From contig CAJUAE010000007.1 of assembly GCA_910583965.1 (NCBI GenBank), positions 1 through 64,000 on the forward strand: a DNA stretch of 64,000 nucleotides, in the 5' to 3' direction. The DNA comes from an uncultured Lachnospiraceae bacterium. Its GTDB lineage: Bacteria > Bacillota > Clostridia > Lachnospirales > Lachnospiraceae. The first letter of the stretch is position 1. The number at the start of each line of letters is the position of its first letter. The notes beneath the pieces were generated by a model. That model ran no database searches and was not told where the DNA came from. It worked only from the letters and a program-made list of their open reading frames with translations. A program made the translations under genes and the position numbers. Below are positions 61,728 through 64,000 of the stretch, piece by piece.

Positions 61728-63701
61728 TTATTGTCCCAACATACTTGCAAGAGAGTTCTGACTGGACTGCAATTTCGACAGTGCTACTTCCATCGCAGAG
61801 AACTTCTTGTACCATTTATCCTCATAGGCATTTAGTTTTTTCTCCGCCTCTTTGATCTTCTTGGTATAATCATCGTATTCTATCTTCATGCGTTTATCGT
61901 CATATACTTTGTAAACGCTTCTATAATCTGTGCCATCCATTGTCTTTCTAAGAGAAGTGTACATTTCCTTACTCATCTCTGTAAACAATGAAATCACCTG
62001 TTCTGGATCCTCTGCAAGCGCTGCTTTAAGATCATTGTCCTTTTCTGAAAACTTATCGTCATCACTGTCACCAAAAATATGAAGTGCATTTCGTTCTGCC
62101 TTCTCCGATTCAAAGTATCCTGCAGTACCTATACCAAAATTGACCAAATACAAAGTTTTACCACCGATATCATAGCCTTTATTAATCGCACCTATCATAC
62201 ATTGCATAACATTATTGAGGTCTTTATCTCTCCTGAGAAGAGAATCCTTGATTGTTCCTTCCCACTTTTCTACCTCATCCTCACTCATAGCCTCCTTCTC
62301 TTCGTCACTAAGCATAGTAAACTTTCTGGAAGAGTCAGCACCATAAAGCTTTGTCATCTCATTCATGATATCATTGTACTCTGCTACAAAGTCCTTAATC
62401 ATATCATAAATACCATCATAATCTGTTTCTGTTGTGATAGAAATCGCTTCTTCTGTCAATGCATTGGCTGTGATACTAAGTCCATTTACTGTAAATGTAT
62501 TGGTATCGGAAGTAAAAGTTGCGCCATTTAAGATAATCTCTCCGTCTTGCGCTTTAATCCTTGTCGCTTTAGAACCATTCGGATACACCAATTCTTCCTG
62601 CTGATCATCCCCCATGTCCAATCCTAAGTTCAACAGTGCATCATGTGCTCCTTTATCTCCCTCCAGCTTAAACTCGTTCGCCTTTCCCGTTCCGCTAGAG
62701 CTAATAAAAAACCGCTGATTCTTCTCGTCGAAAGACGCATTGACGCCTCCCTCCTGAAGTTTTCTAGTAAAGTCGCTGATTGTCATATCAGAAGTAATAT
62801 CAATTGTAGTGATTTTGGCGTCTTTGCCCTCTCCCACTGTGAGGAACAGTCTTCTGCCAACCAAATCTTTTGTAATCTCGCTTAATTTGGAATCTGCCTT
62901 AAAATTGCCTTCCTCATAAATCAAACCTTTTCTTGTGATTGCCTCACCAGTTACCTTACCAGAAGCATTATCCCCCTTCGCACAAACATTGCTCAAACCA
63001 AGTCCCTGTAGTATTGTCTTAGTAAAGCCTGATTCAATAGGACTACTGCTCATCTCAAATCCAAAGCTTCCGTCACCCGCACCGCTTGTAGGTCCATCTA
63101 CTGTGATCTTACCTTCACTGTAAGACATCGTTATCTGTGCACCTGCACTCTGTGCTTCATTATTAAATTTTGTAACAAAATCACTAATTCTTTCCGTGCC
63201 GTCAACCGTAACATTAAACTGTGTTCCACCCGCATCCACTGTCAAGGTACCCTTGCCCACTCCAAGAGAAGCAAGCAATTCATTGGAACCATCAGAAGGC
63301 GCTGATGCAGTATCCTTATTGTAGATTGGAATATATCCGTCTACCTGTTTGGAAACTGTCGCACCCGTCAGATATCCTGACTTAGCAAGTTTCTTTACTT
63401 CCAACGACTGTGAACCGTTCACTGCACCCTCACTTGCTGTAATCGTCGCCTTCGTTGGATCGGAAACTTTTGTCTTTTTCTTGGCATAACTTCCTTCCAA
63501 TCGCATATTTGACAACGTTCCAGTATACAATTTATAAATTCGCTTGTTTAAATCCTGCCATAAAGTCTGTTTCCACTCCAGTTTTTTCTGATCATTTTTT
63601 AGATTGGTAACCTTTTGTGCCTTTGCCTTGAGCATCTGTTGTATGATAGATTCTGTATCCATACCTGAATACATACCTGTCATTCTCAATAAATCCGACA
63701 T
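61728..63701 (-). CDS. fliD: flagellar filament cap protein FliD
   Basis: 657 residues. The N-terminus MSDLLRMTGMYSGMDTESII and a WKQTLWQDLNKRIYKLYTGT segment, then FliD_N (TLTVDAGGTQFNVTVDGTER) and the C-terminal coiled coil (IKEAEKKLNAYEDKWYKKFS, ending NSLASMLGQ) are typical. The middle contains several Gly/Ser/Thr-rich immunoglobulin-like insert segments. Lies between flaG and fliS in the common filament cluster. Confidence 0.96.
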   Translation of the reverse strand: MSDLLRMTGMYSGMDTESIIQQMLKAKAQKVTNLKNDQKKLEWKQTLWQDLNKRIYKLYTGTLSNMRLEGSYAKKKTKVSDPTKATITASEGAVNGSQSLEVKKLAKSGYLTGATVSKQVDGYIPIYNKDTASAPSDGSNELLASLGVGKGTLTVDAGGTQFNVTVDGTERISDFVTKFNNEAQSAGAQITMSYSEGKITVDGPTSGAGDGSFGFEMSSSPIESGFTKTILQGLGLSNVCAKGDNASGKVTGEAITRKGLIYEEGNFKADSKLSEITKDLVGRRLFLTVGEGKDAKITTIDITSDMTISDFTRKLQEGGVNASFDEKNQRFFISSSGTGKANEFKLEGDKGAHDALLNLGLDMGDDQQEELVYPNGSKATRIKAQDGEIILNGATFTSDTNTFTVNGLSITANALTEEAISITTETDYDGIYDMIKDFVAEYNDIMNEMTKLYGADSSRKFTMLSDEEKEAMSEDEVEKWEGTIKDSLLRRDKDLNNVMQCMIGAINKGYDIGGKTLYLVNFGIGTAGYFESEKAERNALHIFGDSDDDKFSEKDNDLKAALAEDPEQVISLFTEMSKEMYTSLRKTMDGTDYRSVYKVYDDKRMKIEYDDYTKKIKEAEKKLNAYEDKWYKKFSAMEVALSKLQSSQNSLASMLGQ

Positions 63702-63721
63702 AGCAATCCCTCCTATTTTGT

Positions 63722-64000
63722 TTATAGCCTTTCATCAACCAGAACTCCAGCAATCTCCATCTGTTTTGCCAGCAGATCAAGCGTCCTCTCAGGTGGTATT
63801 TCCTTCACAACCTCCTGTGTATCCCTGTCCACTAATTTAATGGTAATGCGATTGGTTTTCTCATGAATACCAAATTTTGCATCCGAATAATGGGGCATTG
63901 ATGAAACTACCTGCTCCATAACTTTTTTCAATTTCTCAAGATTAACATTTTTCTGGTCATCAACGAGCTGATCGTCTGCCATAATCGACAAAGTCAAAGA
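63722..64000 (-). CDS. flaG: FlaG family protein, 5' end outside the window
   Basis: The visible 92 residues read LSIMADDQLVDDQKNVNLEK, then YSDAKFGIHEKTNRITIKLV and QEVVKEIPPERTLDLLAKQM, matching the FlaG C-terminal domain (VKVIDKETGEVIREIPPE-like). The frame is open at the window edge, so the N-terminus (normally a Ser/Thr/Gln-rich stretch) is missing here. First visible gene of the flaG-fliD-fliS-fliT-like unit. FlaG influences filament length. Confidence 0.9.
   Translation of the reverse strand, partial: SLTLSIMADDQLVDDQKNVNLEKLKKVMEQVVSSMPHYSDAKFGIHEKTNRITIKLVDRDTQEVVKEIPPERTLDLLAKQMEIAGVLVDERL

Noticed and set aside
1..64000. CRISPR array, tRNA, rRNA or prophage
   Set aside because: No evenly spaced direct repeats with unique spacers, no cloverleaf-like sequences and no phage structural or integrase genes were seen. 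The 75-bp tandem units at 24555 are only two full copies with related, not unique, intervals.

Overview
The window looks like a stretch of chromosome from a motile, Gram-positive, Lachnospiraceae-type clostridium. This is inferred from the rpmG-secE-nusG-rplKA / rplJL-rpoBC arrangement, strong Shine-Dalgarno (SD) sequences, the argJ-argB-argD order, several flagellins with adjacent glycosyltransferases, and many short dispersed intergenic repeats. Most genes lie on the minus strand. The plus-strand genes are argG with a DUF1294 gene, an ABC-F ATPase, a FliD-like protein and a small helical protein.

Layout. 1-6.5 kb: an edge-truncated ORF running into a dispersed repeat, a small hypothetical, and the nuclease pair sbcC/sbcD. 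6.5-10.6 kb: a chemoreceptor, a small DMT-type membrane protein and an orphan solute-binding protein. 10.6-17.9 kb: arginine biosynthesis (argD, argB, argJ and a GNAT on the minus strand; argG on the plus strand behind a perfect ARG-box consensus), with three unknown small genes between. 18-20.5 kb: a D-Ala-D-Ala carboxypeptidase and a membrane-anchored partner. 21-24.5 kb: an accessory island of small immunity-like or unknown genes without a visible toxin. 24.5-28.1 kb: repeats, a complete 190-bp MITE-like element, and an ABC-F gene behind a long attenuator-like leader. 28.1-32.8 kb: thrH, a MESH1-like HD hydrolase, an SH3-like secreted protein and an M13 lipoprotein peptidase.

33-46.9 kb holds the ribosomal protein/RNA polymerase block: rpoC, rpoB, rplL, rplJ with an L10 leader, a CapA-like gene, rplA, rplK, nusG, secE and rpmG. 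NusG has a roughly 110-residue acidic N-terminal extension, and RpoB and RpoC have acidic C-terminal tails.

47-64 kb is a flagellar filament and glycosylation region. It contains a divergent FliD-like protein, UDP-galactopyranose mutase, four GT2 glycosyltransferases (three close paralogues with helical repeats), a normal flagellin, a flagellin with a metallopeptidase inserted in its variable region (flagellinolysin type), a 106-aa mini-flagellin, a 47-codon in-frame-deleted flagellin remnant that still has a start, an SD and a sigma-28-like promoter, and fliT-like, fliS, fliD and flaG.

The least ordinary features are the flagellin set (conventional, proteolytic, miniature and gutted forms together), the leader of the ABC-F gene, two families of dispersed 5'-UTR modules that each sit directly before two unrelated genes, and a repeat family found immediately after intrinsic-terminator T-tracts at five sites, including the attenuator of rplJ. 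No tRNA, rRNA, CRISPR array, transposase or prophage gene was seen.
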